Shown: positions 1-8,644, numbered from the stretch's first letter. The stretch: DNA of 64,000 nucleotides from an uncultured Oscillospiraceae bacterium (GCA_900539195.1 UQBC01000006.1:1-64000); one strand, 5' to 3'. The notes: generated from the letters alone by a model not told the origin. Program-made: numbers and translations.

Positions 1-36
1 ACGTCTCGTGGGCTCGGAGATGTGTATAAGAGACAG
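1..36. other. Sequencing adapter (Nextera transposase) at contig end
   Basis: Bases 3-36 match the Illumina Nextera read-2 transposase adapter as I remember it. Bases 18-36 are the 19-base Tn5 mosaic end AGATGTGTATAAGAGACAG. This is library sequence and not part of the genome. It marks base 1 as the end of an assembled contig; genomic sequence begins at about base 37. Confidence 0.95.
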
Positions 37-61
37 GCCGTAAGCCGTGCTTTTGCACGGC

Positions 62-84
62 AAAATCCGCTATCGGCGGATTTT
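62..84 (-). terminator. Hairpin terminator downstream of the MBL lipoprotein gene
   Basis: Bases 62-70 pair with 76-84 around a 5-base loop, giving an AAAATCCGC / GCGGATTTT stem that ends in T residues on either strand. A second hairpin, CCGTGC-TTTT-GCACGG at 45-60, lies beside it. Both are downstream of the minus-strand gene ending at 147. Confidence 0.6.
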
Positions 85-146
85 ATGTCCGAGGTTATTA
101 TAGCATATTTCTATGAAAAGTCAAGCGGCTTTTAATATGATTTCTC

Positions 147-1394
147 TCACGGCATACACCTCTTACACGGCTCATACCCTTGCGCTATCGCCCCGTCATA
201 ATCATTTGTATAGCCTTTATTCTCTTCGCTTATCTGACTTACCGATGAGCAGCCTGCACGGTGTATCTTCATAGTGTTAGTATTCAGCACATACGAATAG
301 CTTACGGGATTTTCTTCCGCAGGTTTCTCTGTTACTGTTGTAGTAGTTACTTTTGTTGTGGTTGACGCTTTAGTCGTTTCGGATTTGCTCTCCCCGGACG
401 ATGCACCGCCTGCCGCACTCGGCTCTGCATTCACGGTTATTTTTTCGCCGTCACAGGTCATTATTATATCGCCCTGCAGATCGGTGCGGTAGATATTTAT
501 TCCCGCCTTTTTCAGCTTATCAATCGTTTCAGTATGCGGATGTCCGTATGAATTGCCCATTCCGCAGGATATGACCGCATATTCGGGGCTTGCCGCTGTC
601 AGAAAAGCTCTGCTTGTCGAGGTACTGCTTCCGTGATGACCGACCTTCAGTACATCACACTTAATATCGGCTGTTACCGTACATTCTTCCTCTTCTTCAG
701 CGTCGCCGGTAAATAAGAACTTGTTATTTCCATATGTCAGCATAACCATAACGGACGAATTGTTAAGGTCGCTGTAGTCCTCTGTAACAGGCGCTATCAC
801 AACCGCCGACAAATCGCCGTCAGAGAAAATCTCCGTTCCCGCTACTCCGATTGTCACCTTAGCACCGCTGTCGTCTATCGCCTTAAGCATATTCGTATAC
901 GATTTTGTTGTGTGCGTTGCGGGACTCAATATAACGTTTTCTACATTAAACGCACCGATAACGTCAGCCATACCGCCGATATGGTCGCTGTGCGGATGAG
1001 TGGCGACAACATAATCAAGCGTATTGTATCCGCAGGAATAAATATAGTTGGTTATCCTGTCCGCATATTCCTTTTCAGCCGCATCTATAAGCATCGTCTT
1101 TGTATTCGGCAGTTCGATGAAAATGCTGTCGCCCTGTCCGACATCAATAAAATGCACCTTCATCTCATCGCTGTCAAGGTTATTTACATTGTCGTTTTCT
1201 TGGGTAACGCTCTGCGTTTCACTGTATGATGAGCCTTCAGCTGATACTTCCGACGAAAAACCGGATGAGGATGAAGCATTTTCAGACGAAAAGCCGGATG
1301 AAGATGAAGCATTTTCCGATGAAACCGGAGCATTTACCGAACAGCCTGAAAGCATAGCAAGAGCCAATGCTATCGCCGTTATTTTCTTTCTCAA
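147..1394 (-). CDS. ComEC/Rec2-like metallo-beta-lactamase lipoprotein with Ada-type Cys tail
   Basis: Predicted secreted lipoprotein of 415 aa. It has a basic, hydrophobic signal with lipobox LSGC (Cys18), and a low-complexity Ser-rich linker containing a perfect 11-residue tandem repeat, SSENASSSSGF, at about residues 25-46. A metallo-beta-lactamase domain follows, with the metal motif THPHSDHIGG near residue 131 and a later GHHGSS motif. This is the fold of the extracytoplasmic ComEC nuclease-like domain. After a Thr-rich linker the last 45 residues carry one Cys plus PCKRC, resembling the Ada metal-binding tail seen on clostridial secreted nucleases. The start is a TTG codon chosen because AGGAG lies 7 bases upstream. 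Function inferred: extracellular phosphodiesterase or nuclease-type hydrolase. The substrate is unknown and no competence genes are adjacent. Confidence 0.8.
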   Translation of the reverse strand: MRKKITAIALALAMLSGCSVNAPVSSENASSSSGFSSENASSSSGFSSEVSAEGSSYSETQSVTQENDNVNNLDSDEMKVHFIDVGQGDSIFIELPNTKTMLIDAAEKEYADRITNYIYSCGYNTLDYVVATHPHSDHIGGMADVIGAFNVENVILSPATHTTKSYTNMLKAIDDSGAKVTIGVAGTEIFSDGDLSAVVIAPVTEDYSDLNNSSVMVMLTYGNNKFLFTGDAEEEEECTVTADIKCDVLKVGHHGSSTSTSRAFLTAASPEYAVISCGMGNSYGHPHTETIDKLKKAGINIYRTDLQGDIIMTCDGEKITVNAEPSAAGGASSGESKSETTKASTTTKVTTTTVTEKPAEENPVSYSYVLNTNTMKIHRAGCSSVSQISEENKGYTNDYDGAIAQGYEPCKRCMP

Positions 1395-1477
1395 AATATC
1401 ACTCCTTACACTATATATTTTAGCACACCGATAACCGCTTGTCTATGTTTCTGACGGAGGTTGTACTGTTTATAGTA

Positions 1478-1517
1478 CAAAAAATACGGTCACGGACTGT
1501 TGCCCGTGACCGTATTT
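1478..1517 (-). terminator. Rho-independent terminator of clpB
   Basis: A 14-bp perfect stem, AAATACGGTCACGG (1482-1495) with 1504-1517, is followed on the minus strand by a run of six T residues. It starts 6 bases after the clpB stop codon. Confidence 0.9.
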
Positions 1518-1523
1518 CATTTA

Positions 1524-4127
1524 TCAGCTCTCACTGCAAATCAGCTTTTCGCCGTCATAGTCTACCGTCAGCGTACTGCCGGGTGCTACATCATCGGCTA
1601 TCAGCTTTCTTGCGATAAGCGTTTCTATCTTACGCTGTATGAATCTCTTGAGCGGTCTTGCGCCGTAGTTCGGATCAAAGCCGTTGTCGATTACATAGTC
1701 CTTTGCAGCATCTGTAATAGCAAAGCCTACTTCCTTATCGGCAAGACGTTTCTTAAGCTCGCCGAGCATAAGATCGACAATACCGGAAATCTCGTCCTTA
1801 CGGAGCGGCTTGTAGAATACGATCTCATCAAGACGGTTGAGGAATTCGGGTCTGAACTGTGTTTTAAGCAATTTATTGACCTCATTTTTAGCTTCTTCGG
1901 AAATCTCGCCTTTATCGTTGATACCGTCAAGGATATACGATGAGCCGAGGTTACTTGTCAGAATGATAATAGTATTCTTGAAGTCTACCGTTCTGCCCTG
2001 AGAATCGGTGATTCTGCCGTCATCGAGAATCTGTAACAGGATATTGAATACATCGGGGTGAGCCTTTTCTACCTCGTCAAGAAGTACAACCGAGTAAGGT
2101 TTTCTTCTTACCGCCTCGGTCAGCTGACCGCCCTCCTCATATCCGACATATCCCGGAGGCGCACCGATAAGACGGCTCACGCTGAATTTCTCCATATATT
2201 CCGACATATCAATACGAACCATGCTGTGTTCATCGTCAAACAGAGCCTCGGCAAGAGCCTTTGCAAGCTCCGTCTTACCAACACCGGTAGGACCTAAGAA
2301 CAGGAACGAGCCTATAGGCTGATCGGGATTTGCGATGCCTGCCCTTGAACGCAGTATAGCCTCGCTTACCTTTTCAACAGCCTCGTCCTGACCTATTACA
2401 CGCTTATGAAGTATATCTTCCATGTGGAGCAGTTTTTCACGCTCGCCCTCCATCAGCTTTGAAACAGGAATACCTGTCCAGCGGCAGATAATCTTAGCAA
2501 TTTCTTCCTCTGTAACCTTATCGTGCAGCATAGAGGCAGACTTTGACTGCTCTGCCAGCTTTTCTTCTTCCTCCAGCTCTTTTTGTAACTGAGGGAGCTT
2601 ACCGTATTTAAGCTCTGCCGCCTTATTCAGATCATAGCTTCTTTCAGCCTGCTCGATAAGACCGTTGGTGCTTTCAATCTCCTCACGCAGTTTCTGTACC
2701 TTTGAGATGGCGTTACGCTCGTTCTCCCACTTTGCCTTCATCTCGTTGAACTTTGAACGCATTTCGGCAAGCTCCTGCTGTACCTCGGCAAGATGCTCAA
2801 CGGAGATACGGTCGGTTTCTTTTTTGAGAGCGGCTTCTTCTATCTCGTGCTGCATTATCTTTCTGCGGATGTCGTCAAGCTCTGACGGCATAGATTCCAT
2901 TTCTGTCTTGATGAGCGCACACGCTTCATCTACAAGGTCTATCGCCTTATCGGGCAGGAATCTGTCCGAAATGTATCTGTCAGAAAGCGTTGCGGCGGCG
3001 ATAAGCGCCGAGTCGTGAATCTTTACGCCGTGGAACACCTCGTAACGTTCCTTTAAGCCACGCAATATAGAAATAGTATCCTCTACCGTAGGCTCGTTTA
3101 CCATTACCGGCTGGAAACGTCTTTCGAGGGCGGCGTCCTTTTCAATGTACTGTCTGTACTCGTTGAGCGTTGTCGCACCTATGCAGTGAAGTTCACCTCT
3201 TGCAAGCAGAGGTTTCAGCAGATTTCCTGCGTCCATTGCACCGTCTGTCTTGCCTGCGCCTACTATGGTATGAAGCTCATCTATGAACAGTATTATCTGA
3301 CCTTCGGATTTCTTTATGGTCTGCAATACCGCTTTAAGCCTTTCCTCAAATTCACCTCTGTACTTTGCGCCTGCAACAAGCGCACCCATATCAAGCGAGA
3401 ATATCTGACGTTCCTTTAAGTTTTCGGGAACATCTCCACGCACTATACGCAGTGCAAGACCCTCGGCGATAGCCGTTTTACCTACACCGGGTTCGCCTAT
3501 CAGCACAGGGTTGTTCTTTGTCTTACGGGAAAGAATACGGATAACGTTTCTTATCTCAGTATCTCTGCCGATAACGGGGTCGAGCTTGTTCTGCCGTGCC
3601 AGTTCTGTTAAATCCTGACCGTACTTTTTAAGCACGTCGTAGGTTTCCTCCGGATTCTGTCCGGTAACACGCACACTGCCCCTTACCTGCTCAAGCGCCT
3701 GTAAGAATGCCTTTTCTGTAATTCCGCACTTTGCGAAAATGTCCTTAAGCTGTGAGTTTGGTTTTTCAAGAAGTCCTATGAACAGATGCTCTACCGAGAT
3801 ATACTCGTCCTTCATCTGCTTTGCTTTTTCTTCAGCGGCTGTAAATGCCTTATCAACATCGGGAGATACATATACCTTTTCGGGATCTCTGCCGCTGCCC
3901 GTTACCTTCGGAATTCCTGCGGCGCTCTGTTCGGTAAGCCTTGTCAGCTGTGAAGCGTCAGCACCCATCTTTTTTATAAGTTGAGGGATAAGTCCGTCCT
4001 CAGCCTGAAGCAACGCAAGCAAAATGTGCTGTTGTTCTATATTCATATTCTGATACGAAACAGCAATACTCTGAGCTGTGCTTATGGCTTCCATTGATTT
4101 CTGTGTCAGATTATTAGTGTTAAGCAT
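1524..4127 (-). CDS. clpB: ATP-dependent disaggregase ClpB
   Basis: Full-length ClpB/Hsp104 (867 aa), the cytoplasmic hexameric chaperone that threads aggregated proteins with DnaK. Visible domains are the N-terminal double Clp repeat (about 1-145), NBD1 with Walker A GEPGVGKT near residue 209 and FIDELHTIVGAG as Walker B, the coiled-coil M-domain (about 410-530), and NBD2 with GPTGVGKT near 610 followed by the C-terminal D2-small domain. The M-domain distinguishes it from ClpA/ClpC/ClpE. It lies 61 bp downstream of a minus-strand ribbon-helix-helix-like gene with no terminator between them, so co-transcription is likely. I saw no CtsR heptad repeat and no CIRCE in that gap. A strong terminator follows the stop. 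Confidence 0.97.
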   Translation of the reverse strand: MLNTNNLTQKSMEAISTAQSIAVSYQNMNIEQQHILLALLQAEDGLIPQLIKKMGADASQLTRLTEQSAAGIPKVTGSGRDPEKVYVSPDVDKAFTAAEEKAKQMKDEYISVEHLFIGLLEKPNSQLKDIFAKCGITEKAFLQALEQVRGSVRVTGQNPEETYDVLKKYGQDLTELARQNKLDPVIGRDTEIRNVIRILSRKTKNNPVLIGEPGVGKTAIAEGLALRIVRGDVPENLKERQIFSLDMGALVAGAKYRGEFEERLKAVLQTIKKSEGQIILFIDELHTIVGAGKTDGAMDAGNLLKPLLARGELHCIGATTLNEYRQYIEKDAALERRFQPVMVNEPTVEDTISILRGLKERYEVFHGVKIHDSALIAAATLSDRYISDRFLPDKAIDLVDEACALIKTEMESMPSELDDIRRKIMQHEIEEAALKKETDRISVEHLAEVQQELAEMRSKFNEMKAKWENERNAISKVQKLREEIESTNGLIEQAERSYDLNKAAELKYGKLPQLQKELEEEEKLAEQSKSASMLHDKVTEEEIAKIICRWTGIPVSKLMEGEREKLLHMEDILHKRVIGQDEAVEKVSEAILRSRAGIANPDQPIGSFLFLGPTGVGKTELAKALAEALFDDEHSMVRIDMSEYMEKFSVSRLIGAPPGYVGYEEGGQLTEAVRRKPYSVVLLDEVEKAHPDVFNILLQILDDGRITDSQGRTVDFKNTIIILTSNLGSSYILDGINDKGEISEEAKNEVNKLLKTQFRPEFLNRLDEIVFYKPLRKDEISGIVDLMLGELKKRLADKEVGFAITDAAKDYVIDNGFDPNYGARPLKRFIQRKIETLIARKLIADDVAPGSTLTVDYDGEKLICSES

Positions 4128-4188
4128 ATCAAATCTTCCTTTCCTTCGGGCTTACGCCCATGTTTATGTTCTGCGGCATAACGGGCTG

Positions 4189-4857
4189 TTATACGATTAT
4201 TTTAACAGCTTTCATATGCTCTTTGTATGCGGCGTCGACAAGCGCTATCGCCTGCTTTCTGTTGTCTGCGTTTTCAAAATAAAGTTTGATCGTTCTGTCA
4301 AGAAAATTGACATAGTCCGCAATAGCCTCTGCTGTGAGATTAGGATCGGTGATCTTTCTCATATCCTTGAGAATAGGCTTGTTTAACATCCTCGTCATCT
4401 TGTCTTTATCTATCTGCATTACTACATCAATATCATCAAACTGTGCCAGATTACGGTGTTCTATACTTGCAAAGCAGGTAAGGAAATCATTCATCAGCGT
4501 CATCAACGTCACGTTCTGCGTTCTGAAGCTTACCTTCAGTCTGCCGAGATATTTGCCCTCGCGCATAAGTTCTACGGCGTAACGTATTGTCGGCTTGTAT
4601 TTATAAGGCAGCGGGCTTTTGATAAGCATTCCCCCATCGCCTGCCGCAGTCTGCAAGCGGAATATCTCTTCGTCAAAAAAACTGCTGATATTCTCCATTA
4701 TGTTACGCATTCGTATTTCGGGCGTCTGCATTGAGAGTTTCTCGGCAAGTATCCTGTCGATAAGTGCCGAACGGCTTGTATTCATTCTGTATGCCAGAGA
4801 GTCAATCGCCCGTACTATCTCATCCGACAACACCAGACTGTATACGCTTTTGCTCAT
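4189..4857 (-). CDS. Ribbon-helix-helix-like N-terminal protein upstream of clpB, unknown function
   Basis: A 222-aa soluble protein I cannot assign to a named family. The first 45 residues (YSLVLSDEIVRAIDSLAYRM then SRSALIDRILAEKL) have the beta-strand/helix-turn-helix pattern of CopG/Arc ribbon-helix-helix DNA-binding domains. The remaining 175 residues are mixed alpha/beta, rich in Met, Asp and Lys, with no membrane segment. It has its own strong promoter (4922-4950) and sits 61 bp ahead of clpB on the same strand. Inference: a transcriptional or nucleic-acid-binding regulator, perhaps of clpB, but RHH domains also occur in antitoxins. No toxin-like partner is adjacent. Confidence 0.75.
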   Translation of the reverse strand: MSKSVYSLVLSDEIVRAIDSLAYRMNTSRSALIDRILAEKLSMQTPEIRMRNIMENISSFFDEEIFRLQTAAGDGGMLIKSPLPYKYKPTIRYAVELMREGKYLGRLKVSFRTQNVTLMTLMNDFLTCFASIEHRNLAQFDDIDVVMQIDKDKMTRMLNKPILKDMRKITDPNLTAEAIADYVNFLDRTIKLYFENADNRKQAIALVDAAYKEHMKAVKIIV

Positions 4858-4921
4858 TTTTGACGATCATTCCTTTCATCTAAACTATCTATCTCAACAG
4901 CCTTTTTCTGACTGTGAATAC

Positions 4922-4950
4922 ATTGTATCACACTTTTCATAACTTGTCAA
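4922..4950 (-). promoter_or_regulatory. Sigma-A promoter for the RHH-like gene (and clpB)
   Basis: On the minus strand, TTGACA (4950-4945) is followed after 17 bases by TACAAT (4927-4922), about 65 bases upstream of the start codon at 4857. Confidence 0.85.
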
Positions 4951-5264
4951 GAGTTTTATATAAATTTTTTCACGAATTACTAAAACTACTTTAAAATTAT
5001 TTTGTGCAATTTTTTACTTTTGCCTATTTACATCATAATCCAACGCAAACCGCCGATAAATTAAGATCGTCGGAAATTTGCCCGAGCAGACGTGCACATA
5101 CAGTGTTGACGGTCGGTTTAGTACTGTCGCAAACAAATCATACATTTTAATAAGCTGATTATTTCGTCCTCAAATCCGTTTAGTCCTATGTCTGAAATCT
5201 GTATTTTGCCTAATACAGGTGTCATACTCTGCACCGGCTTTATGCACATTACCAAATTTGCCTA

Positions 5265-5293
5265 TTTACAAACCGGATTCAAAGTGTTATAAT
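5265..5293 (+). promoter_or_regulatory. Sigma-A promoter for the MinD-like/kor operon
   Basis: TTTACA (5265-5270), a 17-base spacer and TATAAT (5288-5293), ending 50 bases before the ATG at 5344. Confidence 0.85.
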
Positions 5294-5343
5294 TACTTTT
5301 ATAGAACCATCCGTAAAAAAGCGGTGTATTGAAAAGGATAAAA

Positions 5344-6018
5344 ATGAACTTCAAAAAGATAAATATAATAACAGGTCATTACGGCTCAGGCAAAACCAAC
5401 GTGTCGGTCAATATGGCGCTTGATCTTGCCGCAAAAGGCGAAAAGGTCACAGTGGTCGACCTTGATATAGTAAATCCTTATTTCAGGACAGCCGATTTCA
5501 AGGAGCTGTTCGGAAAACACGATATCAGCCTTACCGTTCCGACCTATGCAAATTCAAATCTCGACATACCCGCTCTCGGCTTTGATATGAACGGTATCGC
5601 CGACAGGGACGGGTATATAATTATAGATGTAGGCGGTGACGATGAGGGTGCCAAAGCTCTCGGTCGGTACAAGCCCATATTCGACAGATATGACACACAG
5701 ATGCTGTATGTTATCAACCGTTGCAGATATCTTACAAAAGAGCCGGAAGAAGCTTTACAGCTGATGTATGAGATTGAAAACGCATCGGGTATGAAATGCA
5801 CAGGTATAATAAACAACACCAACCTTGGCAGCGAAACCGACAGCGAAATAATTCACCGCTCTGTTGACTATGCGGACAAGGTGTGTCAAGCGGCGGGACT
5901 GCCGCTTGTGGCTGTAACCGCAAAATACGAATACCTTGACGGTATTGATAAGGCATACCCTATAAAGGTATATGTAAAAAAGCTGTGGGAAGAATTCGGC
6001 GATGAAGCCGGACAATAA
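5344..6018 (+). CDS. MinD/ParA-superfamily P-loop ATPase
   Basis: A 224-aa cytoplasmic P-loop ATPase. It has a deviant-type Walker A GHYGSGKTNVS near the N-terminus, the switch region VVDLDIVNPYFRTADF, and the IIIDVGGDDEGA Walker B-like strand. These are hallmarks of the SIMIBI (CobQ/CobB/MinD/ParA) class. An upstream in-frame TTG exists at 5329, but the ATG at 5344 is preferred because AAAGG sits 7 bases before it. It is the first gene ahead of the ferredoxin and three 2-oxoacid oxidoreductase subunits, 80 bp downstream on the same strand. Inference: a maturation or accessory ATPase linked to that Fe-S enzyme. It is not a plasmid-partition protein, since there is no ParB or parS nearby. Confidence 0.85.
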   Translation: MNFKKINIITGHYGSGKTNVSVNMALDLAAKGEKVTVVDLDIVNPYFRTADFKELFGKHDISLTVPTYANSNLDIPALGFDMNGIADRDGYIIIDVGGDDEGAKALGRYKPIFDRYDTQMLYVINRCRYLTKEPEEALQLMYEIENASGMKCTGIINNTNLGSETDSEIIHRSVDYADKVCQAAGLPLVAVTAKYEYLDGIDKAYPIKVYVKKLWEEFGDEAGQ

Positions 6019-6098
6019 AGCTGTTTCCTTACCGTAATCTGATTAAAACTGAATGGTAAGCCGAATAAAACTTTAGGCGAAAGGAAAGGTCAAGAAAT

Positions 6099-6317
6099 AT
6101 GGCAAAAATGAAAGTGGATTTTGACCGCTGTAAAGGCTGCGGACTGTGCACAACAGCCTGTCCGAAGAAAATAGTCGCTTTACAGACGGAAAAGCTCAAC
6201 AAGAAGGGCTACTACACAGCCGTATGTACAGATGACGATGCTTGCATCGCCTGTGCGCTGTGCGCTATGATGTGCCCTGACTGCGCTATCACTGTAGGAG
6301 GTGACGACAATGGCTGA
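6099..6317 (+). CDS. korD: 2-oxoacid:ferredoxin oxidoreductase, delta (2x[4Fe-4S] ferredoxin) subunit
   Basis: A 72-aa ferredoxin with two clear 4Fe-4S binding motifs, CKGCGLCTTACP and CIACALCAMMCP. It is the electron-transfer subunit of the oxidoreductase encoded by the next three genes. Its 3' end overlaps the alpha subunit start by 8 bp, and that overlap also carries the alpha subunit ribosome-binding site (AGGAGGTGA). The family is shared by 2-oxoglutarate (Kor) and branched-chain 2-oxoacid (Vor) enzymes. Sequence alone does not say which substrate is used, so the symbol is provisional. Confidence 0.9.
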   Translation: MAKMKVDFDRCKGCGLCTTACPKKIVALQTEKLNKKGYYTAVCTDDDACIACALCAMMCPDCAITVGGDDNG

Positions 6318-7377
6318 AAAGAGTCTTATGAAAGGTAACGAGGCACTTGCGGAAGCCGCTATTAGAGCCGGCTGTAAATGCTTTTTCGGTTACCCGATAA
6401 CACCTCAGACGGAAATTTCGGCATATCTGTCAAAGAGAATGCCCAAGGTAGGCGGTGTATTCTTACAGGCTGAGTCGGAGGTTGCGGCTATAAATATGGT
6501 TTACGGCTGTGCAGGCTCCGGTATCAGATGTATGACATCATCTTCTTCTCCCGGAATTTCGCTTAAAACAGAGGGAATAAGCTACATTGCAGGCTCTGAT
6601 TTACCCTGCGTTATCATTGACGTACAAAGAGGCGGTCCCGGTCTTGGCGGTATCCAGCCGTCACAGGCGGATTACTGGCAGATAACACACGCACTCGGTC
6701 ACGGCGACTTCCACGCTATTGTATTCGCACCTGCGTCCGTGCAGGAGATGGTGGATACGGTAACTAAGGCTTTCGACCTTGCCGACGAGTACAGAATGCC
6801 GGCGGTTATCCTTGCGGACGGACTTCTCGGTCAGATGATGGAGCCTGTTGCCTTTGAGGATACCGAGATAAAGATGTCCGATGCGTCAAAGAAACCGTGG
6901 GCAGCTTGCGGTCACGGCAACAAGAGAAAGCACAACATAATCAACTCTCTTTATTTAAAGCCCGATCAGCTTGAGGATAATGTAAGAGAAAGATTTGAAA
7001 GATACGAGGACTTAAAGGCAAAGCATACAGAGGCTGTCAGCGACTACTGCGAGGACGCAGATACTGTTGTTGTGGCTTACGGCTCGACCGCAAGACTTGC
7101 AAAATCGGCAGTCGAAGCGGCAAGAAAAGAGGGACTTAAGGTCGGCATAGTAAGACCGATAACTCTCTGGCCTTATCCTGCAAAGGAAATTGCCGAAGCG
7201 TGCAAGAATGCTAAGAATGTTCTTTGCGTGGAGATGTCTATGGGTCAGATGGTAGACGATGTAAAGCTTGCTGTCAACTGCTCAAAGCCTGTCGAGTTCT
7301 ACGGAAGAACAGGCGGCGTTATCCCGAAGCCCGCAGAGATACTTGAAAAGTTAAGAGAAATGGGAGGTAAAAACTAA
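6310..7377 (+). CDS. korA: 2-oxoacid:ferredoxin oxidoreductase, alpha subunit (KorA/VorB-type)
   Basis: A 355-aa subunit holding the pyrimidine-binding TPP domain and the transketolase C-terminal-like domain. Visible features are the N-terminal GNEALAEAAIRAGCKCFFGY and the stretch ITPQTEISAYLS, typical of KorA/VorB/PorA, and a central GGPGLGGIQPSQADYWQ. Start set at ATG 6310, not the in-frame GTG at 6301, because AGGAGGTGA lies 7 bases upstream of the ATG. The enzyme oxidatively decarboxylates a 2-oxoacid to its acyl-CoA and reduces ferredoxin, in an oxygen-sensitive anaerobic cytoplasm. It is translationally coupled to the ferredoxin before it and the beta subunit after it (TAATG overlap). 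Confidence 0.92.
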   Translation: MAEKSLMKGNEALAEAAIRAGCKCFFGYPITPQTEISAYLSKRMPKVGGVFLQAESEVAAINMVYGCAGSGIRCMTSSSSPGISLKTEGISYIAGSDLPCVIIDVQRGGPGLGGIQPSQADYWQITHALGHGDFHAIVFAPASVQEMVDTVTKAFDLADEYRMPAVILADGLLGQMMEPVAFEDTEIKMSDASKKPWAACGHGNKRKHNIINSLYLKPDQLEDNVRERFERYEDLKAKHTEAVSDYCEDADTVVVAYGSTARLAKSAVEAARKEGLKVGIVRPITLWPYPAKEIAEACKNAKNVLCVEMSMGQMVDDVKLAVNCSKPVEFYGRTGGVIPKPAEILEKLREMGGKN

Positions 7378-8117
7378 TGCCTGAATTTAAAAGACCTCAC
7401 GCTCTGGCAGACGTGACCACCCACTATTGCCCCGGCTGTACTCACGGTATAGTACACAGACTTGTAGCCGAAGTAATTGACGAAATGGGTATCGAGGGCG
7501 AAACTATCGGTGTTTGTCCTGTCGGATGCTCGGTTATGGCCTATGATTATTTTGAATGCGATATGCTTGAAGCCTCGCACGGACGTGCTCCTGCGGTAGC
7601 TACAGGTATCAAGAGAGCTAACCCCGATAAGTTCGTATTTACATATCAGGGTGACGGCGACCTTGCGGCTATCGGTACGGCTGAGATCGTTCACGCCGCT
7701 ACAAGAGGCGAAAATATCACTGTTATTTTTATCAACAACACGACCTACGGTATGACAGGCGGTCAGATGGCGCCTACGACGCTTCCCGGTCAGATAACGC
7801 AGACGACCCCCTACGGCAGAAATCCCGATGTTGAGGGCTTCCCCGTAAGAGTATGTGAAATGCTGTCTACGCTCAGCGGTGTTGCGCTTGCCGAACGTGT
7901 AACGGTTATCGACCCCAAGAATATAAACATTGCCAAAAAGGCAATCAGAAAAGGATTTGAGTTCCAGAAGAACAAGCAGGGCTTCTCTATAATCGAGGTT
8001 CTTTCAACTTGTCCTACAAACTGGGGCAAGACGCCTATCGAGGCTCTTGACAGAGTCCGCACAGAGATGATTCCTTACTATCCTTTAGGTGTATTCAAGG
8101 AGGGTGCGATAAGATGA
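7377..8117 (+). CDS. korB: 2-oxoacid:ferredoxin oxidoreductase, beta (TPP-binding) subunit
   Basis: A 246-aa subunit with the TPP/Mg binding motif GDGDLAAIGTAEIVHAA and the following INNTTYGMTGGQMAPTT, characteristic of KorB/VorA beta subunits. Conserved cysteines in YCPGCTHG and GVCPVGC are consistent with the proximal 4Fe-4S cluster of this family. The ATG overlaps the alpha stop by one base and the gene's own stop overlaps the gamma ATG by four, so all subunits are made in fixed ratio. Located in the kor operon between alpha and gamma. Confidence 0.93.
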   Translation: MPEFKRPHALADVTTHYCPGCTHGIVHRLVAEVIDEMGIEGETIGVCPVGCSVMAYDYFECDMLEASHGRAPAVATGIKRANPDKFVFTYQGDGDLAAIGTAEIVHAATRGENITVIFINNTTYGMTGGQMAPTTLPGQITQTTPYGRNPDVEGFPVRVCEMLSTLSGVALAERVTVIDPKNINIAKKAIRKGFEFQKNKQGFSIIEVLSTCPTNWGKTPIEALDRVRTEMIPYYPLGVFKEGAIR

Positions 8118-8644
8118 CAAACGAAATTCTTCTTGCCGGATTCGGCGGACAGGGCATACTGTTTATGGGAAAAATGCTCGCATACTTCGGACTGTATGAG
8201 AACAAGGAGGTTTCGTGGCTTCCTTCCTACGGTCCCGAAATGCGCGGCGGTACCTGCAACTGCTCTGTATGTATAAGCGACGACCCTATCGGCTCGCCCC
8301 TTGTCGACACACCGAACACACTTATAGTAATGAACACTCCGAGCTACGATAAGTTTATTGATTCTGTTGTACCCGGCGGTACGGTTATTATCGACAGTAC
8401 GCTTGTTGACGCAAAGTGCGACAGGACGGACATCAATGTATATTATGTACCTGCAACAGCTCTCGCAAACGAGCATGATATGAAGGGCATGGCAAACATT
8501 ATCCTTGTCGGAAAGCTTCTTAAGGAAACGAAATTTACCACGATGGAAACGGTTAAAAAGGCTATGGCAAAGGTTATCCCGCCTAAGAAAGCCCATCTTA
8601 TAGACGCCAACATCAAGGCAATAGAACTTGGCATGACCCAATAG
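8114..8644 (+). CDS. korC: 2-oxoacid:ferredoxin oxidoreductase, gamma subunit
   Basis: A 176-aa gamma subunit of the pyruvate/ketoisovalerate oxidoreductase gamma domain family. It has the signature [19 protein letters not shown] at the N-terminus and [15 protein letters not shown] in the middle, the usual segment contacting the CoA/alpha interface. ATGA overlap with the beta subunit. It completes a four-subunit delta-alpha-beta-gamma enzyme. The operon ends about 200 bp downstream at the hairpin at 8840-8870, after an array of 29-bp hairpin repeats. Confidence 0.93.
   Translation: MTNEILLAGFGGQGILFMGKMLAYFGLYENKEVSWLPSYGPEMRGGTCNCSVCISDDPIGSPLVDTPNTLIVMNTPSYDKFIDSVVPGGTVIIDSTLVDAKCDRTDINVYYVPATALANEHDMKGMANIILVGKLLKETKFTTMETVKKAMAKVIPPKKAHLIDANIKAIELGMTQ

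Larger units (their letters stand above)
4858..5328. other. Divergent intergenic region with two promoters and a 14-bp direct repeat
   Basis: About 470 non-coding bases between the minus-strand RHH-like gene and the plus-strand ATPase. It holds one strong promoter on each strand (4922-4950 minus, 5265-5293 plus). The sequence TTTGCCTATTTACA occurs at 5019-5032 and again at 5257-5270, the second copy forming the -35 of the plus promoter. A partial third match (TTTTGCCTAATACAGG) lies near 5205. I recognise no RNA gene or small ORF here. Confidence 0.6.

Noticed and set aside
4128..4188. CtsR or CIRCE operator in front of clpB
   Set aside because: I looked for GGTCAAA heptads and TTAGCACTC arms and found none in the 61-base gap or in the promoter at 4922-4950.
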